A DNA stretch of 64,000 nt from Stutzerimonas sp. S1 (lineage in GTDB: Bacteria > Pseudomonadota > Gammaproteobacteria > Pseudomonadales > Pseudomonadaceae). The stretch is from contig NZ_JAOEIY010000007.1 in NCBI RefSeq assembly GCF_025966695.1, positions 1 to 64,000 on the forward strand. The letters run 5' to 3'. Positions 28,905-39,002 of this stretch are shown piece by piece. A model generated the notes under the pieces. The model ran no database searches and was not told the origin of the DNA. It saw nothing but the letters and a program-made list of their open reading frames with translations. Each line of letters opens with the position of its first letter. The first letter of the stretch is position 1. Both the position numbers and the translations under genes were made by a program.

Positions 28905-29375
28905 TCAGCCGATGCTGATCGGCGGCAGCTCCTTCAGTTCCACCGTTTCCTCGCGGCGTGGCGCCAGTACTTCGGCTTCGCCGTCCACCACCTGCTCATT
29001 GTTCTGGTTGAACACCTGAGTGGCGATGCGTACGCGGTTTTTCGGCAGCTTTTCGAGGATCTCCAGACGCACGGTCAGAGTGTCGCCGAGCTTCACCGGG
29101 CGGGTGAACTTCATCACCTGTCCCAGATAGATAGTGCCCGGGCCCGGCAGGGTGCAGGCCACTGCGGCGCTTATCAGGGCGCCGCTGAACATGCCATGCG
29201 CGATGCGTTCCTTGAACAGGGTGCCGGCGGCGTACTCGGCATCCAGGTGAACCGGGTTGCGATCGCCGGACATGGCGGCGAACAGCTGAATGTCACGTTC
29301 GCCGACGGTCTTCTCGAAGCTCGCCTTCTGGCCTACTTCCAAAGCGGAGTAGGGCGTGCTGCTGATGGTATTCAT
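28905..29375 (-). CDS. phaJ: (R)-specific enoyl-CoA hydratase PhaJ (MaoC family)
   Basis: 156 residues from the ATG at 29375, the same length as P. aeruginosa PhaJ1 and very like it (ALEVGQKASF, GPGTIYLGQVMKFTRPVKLGD, ELPPISIG). The hot-dog fold hydratase motif SGDRNPVHLD brings catalytic Asp38 and His43. It makes (R)-3-hydroxyacyl-CoA from beta-oxidation enoyl-CoA, the route into polyhydroxyalkanoate. It is divergent from fadD2, a pairing also seen near fadD1/fadD2 in P. aeruginosa. Confidence 0.9.
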   Translation of the reverse strand: MNTISSTPYSALEVGQKASFEKTVGERDIQLFAAMSGDRNPVHLDAEYAAGTLFKERIAHGMFSGALISAAVACTLPGPGTIYLGQVMKFTRPVKLGDTLTVRLEILEKLPKNRVRIATQVFNQNNEQVVDGEAEVLAPRREETVELKELPPISIG

Positions 29376-29641
29376 GCTCGGTATGGATCCTTGGTCGCTG
29401 AAAACTGGACAGGTGTTCCCGGCGTCGAGACGCATGGGTCACGGTCTGACTGAAAGAGTGCGCTGCATTCTAGAGGCAAGCGTGCGGCTTGTCCCGGTAT
29501 CTGGTACGCGCGCTCGGGACGACAGATTCACGATGGTGATGAGGGGGTGACCGCCCTTGCGCCGCGCCATCGACCTGCTAAGTTCGGGCTCAGCCCGCCG
29601 CGCGTGGGCCAGAACACTCTCAGGTCAAGAGGCTAATAACA

Positions 29642-31330
29642 ATGCAACCTGAATTCTGGAATGACAAACGGCCTGCCGGCGTGCCGAACGAGATCGACCT
29701 GAGCGCCTATCGTTCAGTGGTCGAGGTGTTCGAGCGCGCCTGCAAGGTCCATGCGGATCGTCCGGCCTTCACCAACATGGGCGTAACCCTGACCTACGGC
29801 GATTTGGAACGCTATTCCTCGGCGTTCGCTGCCTGGCTGCAGAACCATACCGATCTGCAACCCGGTGACCGCATTGCCGTGCAGATGCCCAATTTGCTGC
29901 ACTACCCGATCGCAGTATTCGGGGCGCTGCGCGCCGGGCTGGTAGTCGTCAATACCAACCCGCTGTACACCGTGCGGGAGATGCGCCATCAGTTTCAGGA
30001 TTCCGGCGTGCGGGCACTGGTGTACCTGAACACCTTCGGCAAGCAAGTGCAGGAGGTGTTGGCTGACACCGATATCGAGCATCTGATCGAGGCGAGGATT
30101 GGTGATCTGCTGCCGTCGCTCAAGGGCGCGCTGGTCAACGCCGCGGTCAAGCACGTGAAAAAGATGGTGCCCGCCTACAACCTGCCGCAGGCCGTTTCCT
30201 TCAAGGGGCTGCTGCGCGAGGGGGCGCGACATAGCCTGCGACCCGTGCCGCTGAGTCTGGAACATATCGCCGTGCTGCAGTACACCGGCGGCACTACCGG
30301 GGTGGCCAAGGGTGCGATGCTCAGTCACGGCAATCTGGTGGCGAACATGCAGCAGGTGCGGGCGAACATGCAGCAGCTGGATGGCAACGGGCACCCGGTG
30401 ATCAAGGAAGGCCAGGAGGTGATGATCGCGCCGTTGCCGCTGTATCACATCTATGCCTTCACCGTGAATTGCATGTGCATGATGGTGACCGGCAATCACA
30501 ACGTTCTGATCACCAATCCCCGTGACATTGACGGCTTCGTCAAGGAGCTGCAGCGCTGGCGGTTCTCCGGATTCCTCGGGCTGAACACGTTGTTCGTCGC
30601 GTTGATGTCGCATCCAGGCTTTCGCAAGATCGATTTCTCCGCGCTGAAAGGCACCAATTCGGGTGGAACGGCGCTGGTTTCGTCGGCGGCCGAGCGCTGG
30701 CAGAACCTGACCGGTTGCACGGTGGTCGAGGGCTACGGGCTGACCGAAACGTCGCCGGTGGTCTGTGCCAACCCGCATGGCGAGCGGTCACGGCTGGGAA
30801 CTGTGGGGTTGCCGGTTCCCGGTACGCTGCTCAAGGTGATCGACGATGATGGCAACGAACTGCCGCTCGGTGCGCGCGGTGAGCTTTGCGTGAAGGGTCC
30901 GCAGGTGATGAAGGGCTACTGGCAGCGGCCGGAGGCGACTGCTGAGGTGCTCGACGCCGACGGCTGGCTGAAAACCGGCGACATTGCGGTCATCGACGAG
31001 GACGGTTTCGTGCGCATCGTCGATCGCAAGAAGGACCTGATCATCGTTTCCGGCTTCAACGTCTATCCGAACGAGATCGAGGACGTGGTGATGGCGCATC
31101 CCAAGGTCGCCAGCTGCGCGGCGATCGGGGTGCCGGACGAGAGATCCGGCGAGGCGGTGAAGCTGTTCATCGTGCCGCGCGAGCCGGGGCTGACGGTCGA
31201 CGAGCTGCAGGCCTACTGTCGCGAGAATTTCACCGGCTACAAGATGCCCCGTCATTACGTGTTCCGCGACTCGCTGCCGATGACGCCGGTGGGCAAGATC
31301 CTGCGCCGCGAGCTGCGCGACATCGCTTGA
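29642..31330 (+). CDS. fadD2: Long-chain fatty-acid CoA ligase FadD2
   Basis: 562 residues. The AMP-binding motif YTGGTTGVAKGA, GYGLTETSPVV, GWLKTGDIAVIDEDGF and the catalytic-lysine segment PVGKILRREL are all intact. It activates exogenous fatty acids to acyl-CoA via an acyl-AMP at the inner membrane. It is followed 226 bases later by a paralogue (fadD1) with similar start and motifs. FadD2 versus FadD1 is named from the order in P. aeruginosa. Confidence 0.9.
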   Translation: MQPEFWNDKRPAGVPNEIDLSAYRSVVEVFERACKVHADRPAFTNMGVTLTYGDLERYSSAFAAWLQNHTDLQPGDRIAVQMPNLLHYPIAVFGALRAGLVVVNTNPLYTVREMRHQFQDSGVRALVYLNTFGKQVQEVLADTDIEHLIEARIGDLLPSLKGALVNAAVKHVKKMVPAYNLPQAVSFKGLLREGARHSLRPVPLSLEHIAVLQYTGGTTGVAKGAMLSHGNLVANMQQVRANMQQLDGNGHPVIKEGQEVMIAPLPLYHIYAFTVNCMCMMVTGNHNVLITNPRDIDGFVKELQRWRFSGFLGLNTLFVALMSHPGFRKIDFSALKGTNSGGTALVSSAAERWQNLTGCTVVEGYGLTETSPVVCANPHGERSRLGTVGLPVPGTLLKVIDDDGNELPLGARGELCVKGPQVMKGYWQRPEATAEVLDADGWLKTGDIAVIDEDGFVRIVDRKKDLIIVSGFNVYPNEIEDVVMAHPKVASCAAIGVPDERSGEAVKLFIVPREPGLTVDELQAYCRENFTGYKMPRHYVFRDSLPMTPVGKILRRELRDIA

Positions 31331-31462
31331 CCCGGCGACCGCTCGGGATTTCTGGCGGAGCAGCGACAGAGTGACCGTGAAAATCAATCCGGTCACTTTG
31401 TGCCTGTCAGACGAGTAAATGGCTCTGTTCGGCCTGTTTCAAAGCTGCTAACCTCGGGCCGC

Positions 31463-31487
31463 TTTGTGCTGCTATCAGCAGCACAAA
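31463..31487. promoter_or_regulatory. Perfect inverted repeat upstream of fadD1
   Basis: TTTGTGCTGC, spacer TATCA, GCAGCACAAA: 10-bp arms with no mismatch, 70 bases before the fadD1 ATG. No T-run follows, so a terminator is unlikely. An operator for a dimeric regulator or an mRNA leader stem is possible. It does not look like the PsrA site (GAAAC-N4-GTTTC). Confidence 0.5.
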
Positions 31488-31556
31488 AGTTTACAAATCA
31501 CAACAAAACAGCTGCCATTGTGTGCAGTGACGAAGCTGTCGCTTAGGAGTGGGGTC

Positions 31557-33248
31557 ATGACCGAAAACTTCTGGAAGGATAAATATCCGGTTGGGGTTGC
31601 CAGCGAAATCAATCCCGACGAGTACCAGAACATCCAGGCAGTGCTGAAGCAATCCTGCGAGCGTTTCGCGGACAAGCCCGCCTTCAGCAATCTCGGCAAG
31701 ACCCTGACCTACGGCGAGCTGTACAAGCTTTCTGGCGACTTCGCCGCCTATCTCCAGCAGCACACCGACCTGCAGCCGGGCGATCGTATTGCCGTGCAGC
31801 TGCCGAATCTCATCCAGTATCCGATCGTCGTCTTCGGCGCCATGCGTGCCGGGCTGATCGTGGTCAACACCAACCCGCTCTACACCGCGCGGGAGATGGA
31901 ACACCAGTTCAACGACGCCGGCGCCAAGGCGCTGGTGTGTCTGGCCAACATGGCGCACCTGGCCGAGGAAGTGCTGCCCAAGACCGGGATCAGGCATGTC
32001 GTGGTCACCGAGGTCGGCGACATGCTGCCGCCGCTCAAGCGCATGCTGGTCAATGCCGTGGTCAAGCACGTGAAGAAGATGGTGCCGGCGTACCAGCTGC
32101 CGGCGGCGGTCAAATTCAACGATGCCATGGCGCGGGGCCGCGGCAAGCCGGTGCGCGAAGCCAATCCGACCGGCCAGGATGTCGCCGTGCTGCAGTACAC
32201 CGGCGGTACTACCGGCGTGGCCAAGGGCGCCATGCTGACCCACCGCAACATCGTCGCCAACATGCTGCAGAATCGCGCGCTGATGGGCAGCACGCTGCAG
32301 GAAGGCTCGGAAGTGATGGTCGCGCCGCTGCCGCTGTATCACATCTACGCCTTCACCTTTCACTGCATGGCGATGATGCTGATCGGCGCGCACAACGTGC
32401 TGATCAGCAACCCGCGCGACCTGCCGACCTTCGTCAAGGATCTGGGCAACTACCGCTTTACCGGCTTCGTCGGCCTCAACACGCTGTTCGTCGCACTGTG
32501 CAACAATGAGGGCTTCCGCAAGCTCGACTTCTCGGCGCTCAAGCTCACCGTCTCGGGTGGCATGGCGCTGCAGTTGGCCACCGCCGAGCGCTGGAAGGCA
32601 GTCACTGGCTGCGATATCTGCGAAGGGTTCGGCATGACCGAAACCAGTCCGGTGGTATCGGTCAATCCGGTCGTTCGGATTCAGATCGGCACCATCGGCA
32701 TCCCGCTGCCATCCACCGATTGCAAGGTCATCGACGATGACGGCAACGACCTGCCGATGGGCGCGATCGGCGAGCTGTGCGTGCGGGGCCCACAGGTGAT
32801 GAAGGGCTACTGGCAGCGGCCGGACGCCACCGCAGAGATTCTCGACGCCGACGGCTGGCTGAAGACCGGCGATATCGCGGTGATTCAGGAAGACGGCTAC
32901 ATGCGCATCGTCGACCGCAAGAAGGACATGATCCTGGTGTCCGGCTTCAACGTGTATCCGAACGAGTTGGAAGACGTGCTGGCGACTCTGCCGGGCGTGC
33001 TGCAGTGCGCCGCCATCGGGATTCCGGACGAGAAGTCCGGCGAGGCGATCAAGTTGTTCGTGGTCGTCAAGCCGGGCGAGAGCCTTACCCGCGAGCAGGT
33101 CATGCAGCACATGCATGACAATCTGACCGGCTACAAGCGTCCGAAGACCGTGGAGTTTCGCGATAGCCTGCCGACTACCAACGTCGGCAAGATCCTGCGC
33201 CGCGAGCTGCGTGATGAAGAGCTGCGCAAGCTCGGCCACAAGCAGTAA
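31557..33248 (+). CDS. fadD1: Long-chain fatty-acid CoA ligase FadD1
   Basis: 563 residues from the ATG at 31557 with TTAGGAGTGGGG upstream; earlier starts lie within an AT-rich leader. Motifs: YTGGTTGVAKGA, GFGMTETSPVV, GWLKTGDIAVIQEDGY, NVGKILRREL. Clearly paralogous to FadD2, and probably the main enzyme for long chains as in P. aeruginosa. It has its own promoter region containing the 25-base palindrome, and a strong terminator follows. Confidence 0.93.
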   Translation: MTENFWKDKYPVGVASEINPDEYQNIQAVLKQSCERFADKPAFSNLGKTLTYGELYKLSGDFAAYLQQHTDLQPGDRIAVQLPNLIQYPIVVFGAMRAGLIVVNTNPLYTAREMEHQFNDAGAKALVCLANMAHLAEEVLPKTGIRHVVVTEVGDMLPPLKRMLVNAVVKHVKKMVPAYQLPAAVKFNDAMARGRGKPVREANPTGQDVAVLQYTGGTTGVAKGAMLTHRNIVANMLQNRALMGSTLQEGSEVMVAPLPLYHIYAFTFHCMAMMLIGAHNVLISNPRDLPTFVKDLGNYRFTGFVGLNTLFVALCNNEGFRKLDFSALKLTVSGGMALQLATAERWKAVTGCDICEGFGMTETSPVVSVNPVVRIQIGTIGIPLPSTDCKVIDDDGNDLPMGAIGELCVRGPQVMKGYWQRPDATAEILDADGWLKTGDIAVIQEDGYMRIVDRKKDMILVSGFNVYPNELEDVLATLPGVLQCAAIGIPDEKSGEAIKLFVVVKPGESLTREQVMQHMHDNLTGYKRPKTVEFRDSLPTTNVGKILRRELRDEELRKLGHKQ

Positions 33249-33269
33249 GCCGCACCGCGCACCTTGGAC

Positions 33270-33305
33270 AAAAAAAGGCCCCGCTTCAGCGGGGCCTTTT
33301 TTTTT
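33270..33305 (+). terminator. Rho-independent terminator of fadD1
   Basis: A7, GGCCCCGC, loop TTCA, GCGGGGCC, then nine T residues. Confidence 0.93.
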
Positions 33306-33416
33306 ACCCCGGCCGGAGAGCGGAAAGGTTTAGTAAGCGGTTCGTAGCGTTCTCTAATGCCGTAGTCAATGGCAAAATAGCACTACTTATCCATGCGTTT
33401 ACAGGGGTTATTCCTC

Positions 33417-35102
33417 ATGCTGTCCTCCTTACGTCTGCGAGTGAAGTTGCTGTTGCTTGCTCTGGGTCCGATTCTGCTGCTGGCAATCATGCTGAGCGGG
33501 GTGACGGTGTACGAACTGCAGGATCTCGCCGATCAGCAGGAGGTCCAGACCCGCGAAAGCCTGATTCGTGACCGCCGCGCGGAACTCAAGCACTACATCG
33601 AGGTGGCGCGTGCCGCCATCGCGCCGATCTACGAAGCGTCGGAGGCCAATGACCTGTACGCCCGTGACGAGGCTGTCGCGCTGCTCGAGCGCCTGGCTTA
33701 CGGCGCCGAGGGCTACTTCTGGGGGTACGACAGCAAGTCCGTGCGGATCTTCCAGGGCAATAGTCGTGACAAGATCGGCGAGAGCTTCCACGACTTCCGC
33801 GATCCGAACGGTGTCTATGCGATCCGCGAACTGGTGGCAGCCGGGCAGAACGGCAGCCATTACGTCGATTACAGCTTCGCCGTACCCGGCAAGGACGCAC
33901 TGGTGCCCAAGGTCGGTTACGCCGAGCATTTGCCCAAGTGGGACCTGGTGTTCGGCACCTCGCTGAACCTGGACGATGTCGAGCGCGACGTGCGGGCCGC
34001 ACGTGAGGTGTTCCAGAAGCGCATCGACGGCCTGATCCTGTTCATGCTTGGTTGCGCGCTGGCGCTGCTGATCCTCATCGCCGTGCTGGCGGTGTTCATG
34101 AGCAACTCGATCCTGCGTCCGCTGCTGCTGATCAAGAACAGCCTCGACGACATGGCCGAAGGCGACGGCAACCTCACGTCCCGTTTGCCGGTCACCAGCC
34201 GGGACGAGCTGGGCGAGCTGGCGGCCTCCTTCAACCACTTCGTCGAGAAGATCCATGTTCTGGTGCAGCAGGTCGCTGGTACCACCACCCAGCTGACCGG
34301 TCTGGTCGGTGCAGTGGCGAGCCAGGCGCAGCGCTCCGAGCAGGCGATGGCCAGCCAGCGCCATGAGACCGACCAGGTCGCCACCGCGATCAATGAAATG
34401 TCGGCCGCGGCCCACGAAGTGGCGATGAGCGCGCAGCGCGCCGCCGAGGCGGCGCAGGAAACCGACCAGCAGGGCCACGCGGCCAAGCAGGTGGTCGACC
34501 AGAGCATCCGCCAGATTCATGAGCTGGTGGGCGAGCTGCGCGGCAGCGGCGAGTCGCTGGAAGGGCTGCAGCAGGACGTCAAGGGCATCGTCGGTGTGCT
34601 CGACGTGATCCGTGCCATCGCCGAGCAGACCAACTTGTTGGCACTCAACGCGGCGATCGAGGCGGCGCGGGCCGGCGAAGCGGGGCGTGGTTTTGCCGTG
34701 GTCGCCGATGAAGTGCGTGCACTGGCCAGCCGGACCCAGCAGAGCACCGGCGAAATCCAGAGCATGATCGACCGCCTGCAGAACGCCACCAGCCACACGG
34801 TGAGCACCATGCAGCGCGCCGGGCAGAAGGGCGAGGCGACCCGCGATCAGGCCAACCAGGCCGGCGAATCGCTGGACGCCATCTCGACGCTGATCGGCAC
34901 CATCAACTCGATGAACGCGCAGATTGCCGCCGCCGCCGAGGAGCAGACCGCCGTAGCCGAGGAGATCAACCGCAGCGTGCACCACATCGCCGATGCGGTG
35001 GATGGTGTGGCCAGCGATGCCACCCAGGGTGCACAGACGGCGCGCGAGCTTCATGCGCTGGGTGAGCGCCTGCAGAAGCTGGTCGGTCAGTTCCGCATCT
35101 GA
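33417..35102 (+). CDS. Methyl-accepting chemotaxis protein, single-Cache type (tandem copy 1)
   Basis: 561 residues from the ATG at 33417 ([14 protein letters not shown]) with AGGGG upstream; an ATG at 33393 is possible but would break equal length with its neighbour. TM1 is about 12-34, then an sCache_2 sensor ([21 protein letters not shown]), TM2 about 210-232, HAMP, and the signalling domain with its tip [19 protein letters not shown]. From about residue 285 on it is almost identical to the next gene, while the sensor half is clearly diverged. No sigma-28 promoter is evident, unlike the other receptors here. Confidence 0.93.
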   Translation: MLSSLRLRVKLLLLALGPILLLAIMLSGVTVYELQDLADQQEVQTRESLIRDRRAELKHYIEVARAAIAPIYEASEANDLYARDEAVALLERLAYGAEGYFWGYDSKSVRIFQGNSRDKIGESFHDFRDPNGVYAIRELVAAGQNGSHYVDYSFAVPGKDALVPKVGYAEHLPKWDLVFGTSLNLDDVERDVRAAREVFQKRIDGLILFMLGCALALLILIAVLAVFMSNSILRPLLLIKNSLDDMAEGDGNLTSRLPVTSRDELGELAASFNHFVEKIHVLVQQVAGTTTQLTGLVGAVASQAQRSEQAMASQRHETDQVATAINEMSAAAHEVAMSAQRAAEAAQETDQQGHAAKQVVDQSIRQIHELVGELRGSGESLEGLQQDVKGIVGVLDVIRAIAEQTNLLALNAAIEAARAGEAGRGFAVVADEVRALASRTQQSTGEIQSMIDRLQNATSHTVSTMQRAGQKGEATRDQANQAGESLDAISTLIGTINSMNAQIAAAAEEQTAVAEEINRSVHHIADAVDGVASDATQGAQTARELHALGERLQKLVGQFRI

Positions 35103-35126
35103 TCGACGCTGAGCGTTGCGTTCATG

Positions 35127-35156
35127 GGCCCCGCTTCGGCGGGGTCTTTTTTTTTT
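35127..35156 (+). terminator. Rho-independent terminator between the tandem receptors
   Basis: GGCCCCGC, loop TTCG, GCGGGGTC (one G-T pair), followed by ten T residues. Confidence 0.92.
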
Positions 35157-35184
35157 GCAATTACTCACCGTTACGAAAAAGCAG

Positions 35185-35211
35185 TAAAGAAACTTAAGCC
35201 CGGGCCGAAAG
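35185..35211 (+). promoter_or_regulatory. Sigma-28 (FliA) promoter candidate for receptor copy 2
   Basis: TAAA at 35185-35188, 15-base spacer, GCCGAAAG at 35204-35211; consensus TAAA-N15-GCCGATAA. Predicted start near 35218, leaving a leader of about 65 bases. Confidence 0.6.
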
Positions 35212-35282
35212 TAGTCGTAACGATTAGTTGACGCTGTTTTTACGGCGCGCCTCGCTTTTCTCACTGACTCGGTGACCTATAA

Positions 35283-36968
35283 ATGCTTTCGAATCTGCGC
35301 CTGCGTACGAAATTGCTGCTGCTCGCTCTGGGGCCAATCCTGCTGCTGGCCATTCTCCTCAGCGGCATCGCCGTCTACGAACTGCGAACTCTGGCCGAGC
35401 AGCAGGAGGCGCACACCCGCCAGAGCCTGATCAACGACCGCCGGGCCGAGCTGCAGCACTACGTGCAATTGGCACGCAATGCACTGGCGCCGATCTACGA
35501 CGCCTCCGCCGAGGGTGATCTGCAGGCGCGCGACGAGGCGGTGGCCATTCTCGAACGGCTGTCCTACGGCAAGGACGGCTACTTCTGGGGCTACGACAGC
35601 CAGGCCGTGCGCATTCTGCAGGGCAACACCAAGGACAAGATCGGCCAGAGTTTCTACGACTATCGCGACCCCAACGGGGTTTATGCGATCCGCGACCTGG
35701 TGGCGGCCGGGCAAAACGGCAGCCATTACGTGGACTACAGCTTCGTGCTCGGCAGCAGCAGCACCTTGGTGCCGAAGGTCGGTTACGCCGAATACCTGCC
35801 GAAGTGGAAGATGGTGTTCGGCACCTCGCTCAACCTCGACGGCGTCGAGCGTGACGTCGAGGCCGCGCGTGCCGAGTTCCAGCAGCGCATCGACGTGCTG
35901 GTCACCATCATGCTGGGTTCCGCCGCGGCGCTGCTGGTGCTGATGGCGATCCTGGCGATATTCATGAGCAATGCGGTGCTGCGTCCGCTGCTGCTGATCA
36001 AGACCAAACTGGACGACATGGCGCAGGGCGACGGCGACCTCACCCACCGCCTGCCGGTTACCAGTCAGGACGAGCTGGGCGAGCTGGCGGGAGCCTTCAA
36101 CCGTTTCGTCGAGAAGATCCACACCCTGGTGCAGCAGGTCGCCGGCACCACCACCCAGCTGACCGGTCTGGTCGGTGCAGTGGCCAGCCAGGCGCAGCGC
36201 TCCGAGCAGGCGATGGCCAGCCAGCGTCACGAGACCGATCAGGTCGCCACCGCGATCAACGAGATGTCGGCAGCCTCCAACGAGGTGGCGATGAGCGCGC
36301 AGCGTGCGGCCGAAGCGGCGCAGGAAACCGATCATCAGGGCCAGGCGGCCAAGCAGGTGGTCGATCAGAGCATCCGCCAGATTCATGAGCTGGTTGGCGA
36401 GCTGCGCGGCAGCGGCGAATCGCTGGAAGGGCTGCAGCAGGACGTCAAGGGCATCGTCGGTGTGCTCGACGTCATCCGCGCCATCGCCGAGCAGACCAAC
36501 CTGCTGGCGCTCAACGCGGCGATCGAGGCGGCGCGGGCCGGCGAGGCGGGGCGCGGTTTCGCCGTGGTCGCCGACGAAGTGCGCGCGTTGGCCAGCCGGA
36601 CCCAGCAGAGCACCGGCGAGATCCAGAGCATGATCGACCGCCTGCAGAACGCCACCAGCCACACGGTGAGCACCATGCAGCGCGCCGGTCAGAAGGGCGA
36701 GGCGACCCGCGACCAGGCCAACCAGGCCGGCGAATCGCTGGACGCCATCTCGACGCTGATCGGCACCATCAACTCGATGAACGCACAGATCGCCGCGGCT
36801 GCCGAGGAACAGACCGCCGTAGCCGAGGAAATCAACCGCAGCGTGCATCACATCGCCGATGCGGTGGATGCGGTCGCCAGCGATGCCGCCCAAGGCGCGC
36901 AGACCTCGCGCGACCTCAACGGCTTGACCGAGCGCCTGCAGAAGCTGGTCGGTCAGTTCCGCATCTGA
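35283..36968 (+). CDS. Methyl-accepting chemotaxis protein, single-Cache type (tandem copy 2)
   Basis: 561 residues, same length and layout as copy 1: TM1, sCache_2 sensor ([20 protein letters not shown]), TM2, HAMP, signalling domain. The sensor differs in many places, for example [11 protein letters not shown] against [11 protein letters not shown], so ligand range may differ. The C-terminal half differs at only a few residues. The ATG has a weak ribosome-binding site but a good sigma-28 promoter 65 bases before it. Small organic acids are common ligands for such sensors in pseudomonads, but this is not shown here. Confidence 0.93.
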   Translation: MLSNLRLRTKLLLLALGPILLLAILLSGIAVYELRTLAEQQEAHTRQSLINDRRAELQHYVQLARNALAPIYDASAEGDLQARDEAVAILERLSYGKDGYFWGYDSQAVRILQGNTKDKIGQSFYDYRDPNGVYAIRDLVAAGQNGSHYVDYSFVLGSSSTLVPKVGYAEYLPKWKMVFGTSLNLDGVERDVEAARAEFQQRIDVLVTIMLGSAAALLVLMAILAIFMSNAVLRPLLLIKTKLDDMAQGDGDLTHRLPVTSQDELGELAGAFNRFVEKIHTLVQQVAGTTTQLTGLVGAVASQAQRSEQAMASQRHETDQVATAINEMSAASNEVAMSAQRAAEAAQETDHQGQAAKQVVDQSIRQIHELVGELRGSGESLEGLQQDVKGIVGVLDVIRAIAEQTNLLALNAAIEAARAGEAGRGFAVVADEVRALASRTQQSTGEIQSMIDRLQNATSHTVSTMQRAGQKGEATRDQANQAGESLDAISTLIGTINSMNAQIAAAAEEQTAVAEEINRSVHHIADAVDAVASDAAQGAQTSRDLNGLTERLQKLVGQFRI

Positions 36969-37277
36969 TCGCAGCACGGAACGGCGTGCGCAAGGCCGCC
37001 GTTCCGCTTCTGTTCGTCGCTTCCGCTGTTGGCGCCAGAGTGCGCATCCCTCCTGCCTTCCGCCCCTCACGTTGACGTTGCGCGCGCGACGTTCGTGAGC
37101 CGTGTTTGCCAAAGTTCCGCCGAACCGACCAGCGGCACGACCGCCCGGCGCCATTGCAAGAACGCAGCGGCGAGTCCCCGGTCTAGCTCCCTATGGCCGC
37201 GTCCCTGAGTCTCAGGGGATGGTGGTGTGAGCCTCCTGCGGCCTACCCATCAATCACGTCGTAAGGATGAGTCACCC
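36969..37277. other. Intergenic region between receptor 2 and the aminopeptidase
   Basis: 309 bases. A perfect 9-bp stem CGGAACGGC/GCCGTTCCG (36977-37006) without a clear T-run probably marks the end of the receptor message. The rest should hold the aminopeptidase promoter. No lux-type palindrome or coding potential is seen. Confidence 0.5.
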
Positions 37278-38888
37278 ATGCACAATAAGAACAATGCACT
37301 ACGGGTAGTCGCTTCTCTCGCTCTGGTTTTCAGTGGTGCCGCACTCGCAGCGCCGCCGGCCGAGCAGCAACGTTTCGATGACTTCTGGAGTCCCGGCAAG
37401 CCGGATGCGTCGCTCTGTCGGTCGCCGCTGATGGTCGGCACGCCGCTGGGTTTGCCGCGCTGTATGCAGGCCAGCAATGTGCTCAGGCATCTACAGAGCC
37501 TGCAGGACATCGCCAGCCTCAATGACGGCAATCGTGCGTCCGGGTTGCCTGGCTATCAGGCCTCGGTCGACTACGTGCGCACTCAGCTGGAACGCGCCGG
37601 GTACCAGGTTCAGGTGCAGGCCTTTCCCTTCCTCGCCTTCTATCCCACCGGCCCCGGCGTGCTGAACGCGCTGGCGCCGCAGCAGCAGAGCTATGTCTGG
37701 GAGGAGGACTTCACCTATCTGGAGCAGAGCGATCCCGGCACGGTCAGCGGTCAGGTGGTGCCGGTGGATGTCGCGCTCGGCGCCGGCAACACCTCCACCA
37801 GCGGCTGCGAAGCCGAGGATTTCGCCGGCTTTCCCGCAGGCGCGATCGCCCTGATCCAGCGCGGCACCTGCCCGTTCGGACAGAAGGCCAGCCTGGCAGC
37901 TGAGGCCGGCGCGGCCGGGGTGGTGATCTTCAACCAGGGCGATACCGAGGACCGCAAGGGCCTGATGGGCGCCACGCTCGGCGCCGATTACGCCGGAGGG
38001 ATTCCGGTGCTGTTCGCCACCTACGACAACGGCGCAGCCTGGGTGCAGACCGAGGGCCTGCAGCTGAGCATAACCGTCGACGTGATCCGTGAGCAGACCG
38101 AGACCTACAACGTGCTGGCCGAAACCCGCAGGGGCAATCCGGACAACGTGGTGATGGTCGGCGCGCACCTGGACTCGGTGTCCGAAGGGCCCGGCATCAA
38201 CGACAACGGTTCCGGCAGCGCCGCGCTGCTGGAAATGGCGACGCTGATGAGCAAGGCCCATCCGTTGAACAAGGTGCGCTTCGCCTGGTGGGGCGCGGAG
38301 GAGTCCGGCCTGGTGGGCTCGACCCATTACGTCACGCAGTTGCCGGATGAGGAAAAGCAGCGCATCAAGGCCTACCTCAACGTCGACATGATCGGCTCGC
38401 CGAACTTCGTCAACTTCATCTATGACGGTGACGGTTCCGACTTCGGCCTGCAGGGCCCGCCCGGTTCGGCAGCCATCGAGCGTCTGCTGCGCGCCTATTT
38501 CGACCTGCGCAACCAGCCGTCGGAAGGCACCGAAATCGACTTCCGCTCCGACTATGCGCAGTTCTTCGACGACGGCATCGCCTTCGGTGGGCTGTTCACC
38601 GGCGCCGAAGATGTGAAGAGCGAGGAGCAGGCGCAGCGCTATGGCGGTGCCGCGGGACAGGCGTTCGATCCGTGCTACCACAACGAATGCGACAACCTGA
38701 GCAACATCTCCAACGAAGCCCTGGAGCTTCACGGTGATGCGCTGGCCTTCGCCACCAGCTGGCTGTCACTGTCGACCAAGGCGATCGACGACGAAATCGC
38801 CGCCGCGGCGAGTGCCGAGCAGGGCATGCGCAGCCTGCGGACGCAGCAGGTTCAGGAGAAATCCCGCTGGGGTCACTGGATTCGCTAG
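37278..38888 (+). CDS. Secreted M28 aminopeptidase (PaAP-like)
   Basis: 536 residues, the length of P. aeruginosa PaAP (PA2939). Residues 1-25 form a signal peptide ending ALAA. A PA (protease-associated) domain covers about 150-270 (IQRGTCPFGQKASLAAEAGA). The M28 zinc site follows: HLDSVSEGPGINDNGSG with His and Asp ligands, WWGAEESGLVGS with the catalytic Glu pair, NVDMIGSPN, and the late His in CYHNECD. It cleaves N-terminal residues, leucine preferred in PaAP. Type II secretion and quorum-sensing control are known for PaAP, not visible here. Confidence 0.92.
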   Translation: MHNKNNALRVVASLALVFSGAALAAPPAEQQRFDDFWSPGKPDASLCRSPLMVGTPLGLPRCMQASNVLRHLQSLQDIASLNDGNRASGLPGYQASVDYVRTQLERAGYQVQVQAFPFLAFYPTGPGVLNALAPQQQSYVWEEDFTYLEQSDPGTVSGQVVPVDVALGAGNTSTSGCEAEDFAGFPAGAIALIQRGTCPFGQKASLAAEAGAAGVVIFNQGDTEDRKGLMGATLGADYAGGIPVLFATYDNGAAWVQTEGLQLSITVDVIREQTETYNVLAETRRGNPDNVVMVGAHLDSVSEGPGINDNGSGSAALLEMATLMSKAHPLNKVRFAWWGAEESGLVGSTHYVTQLPDEEKQRIKAYLNVDMIGSPNFVNFIYDGDGSDFGLQGPPGSAAIERLLRAYFDLRNQPSEGTEIDFRSDYAQFFDDGIAFGGLFTGAEDVKSEEQAQRYGGAAGQAFDPCYHNECDNLSNISNEALELHGDALAFATSWLSLSTKAIDDEIAAAASAEQGMRSLRTQQVQEKSRWGHWIR

Positions 38889-39002
38889 TCGTAGCCACCG
38901 CGCCGGTTCGCCGGCGCGGTGGTGTTGACCACGGGGACTTTCGGCCAGCCGCGCAAAATCTGCGACAATTGCGCCCTTCACGAATTTGCCCCATGGCTGT
39001 CC

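Noticed and set aside
33300..33417. Sigma-28 promoter before the first tandem chemoreceptor
   Set aside because: A GCCGTAGT sequence occurs but no TAAA lies 15 bases upstream; spacing to the nearest TAAG is 21 bases.
33429..35264. Long antisense frames over both tandem chemoreceptors
   Set aside because: Mirror images of the GC-rich receptor genes, His/Arg/Gln-rich, with no independent start signals.
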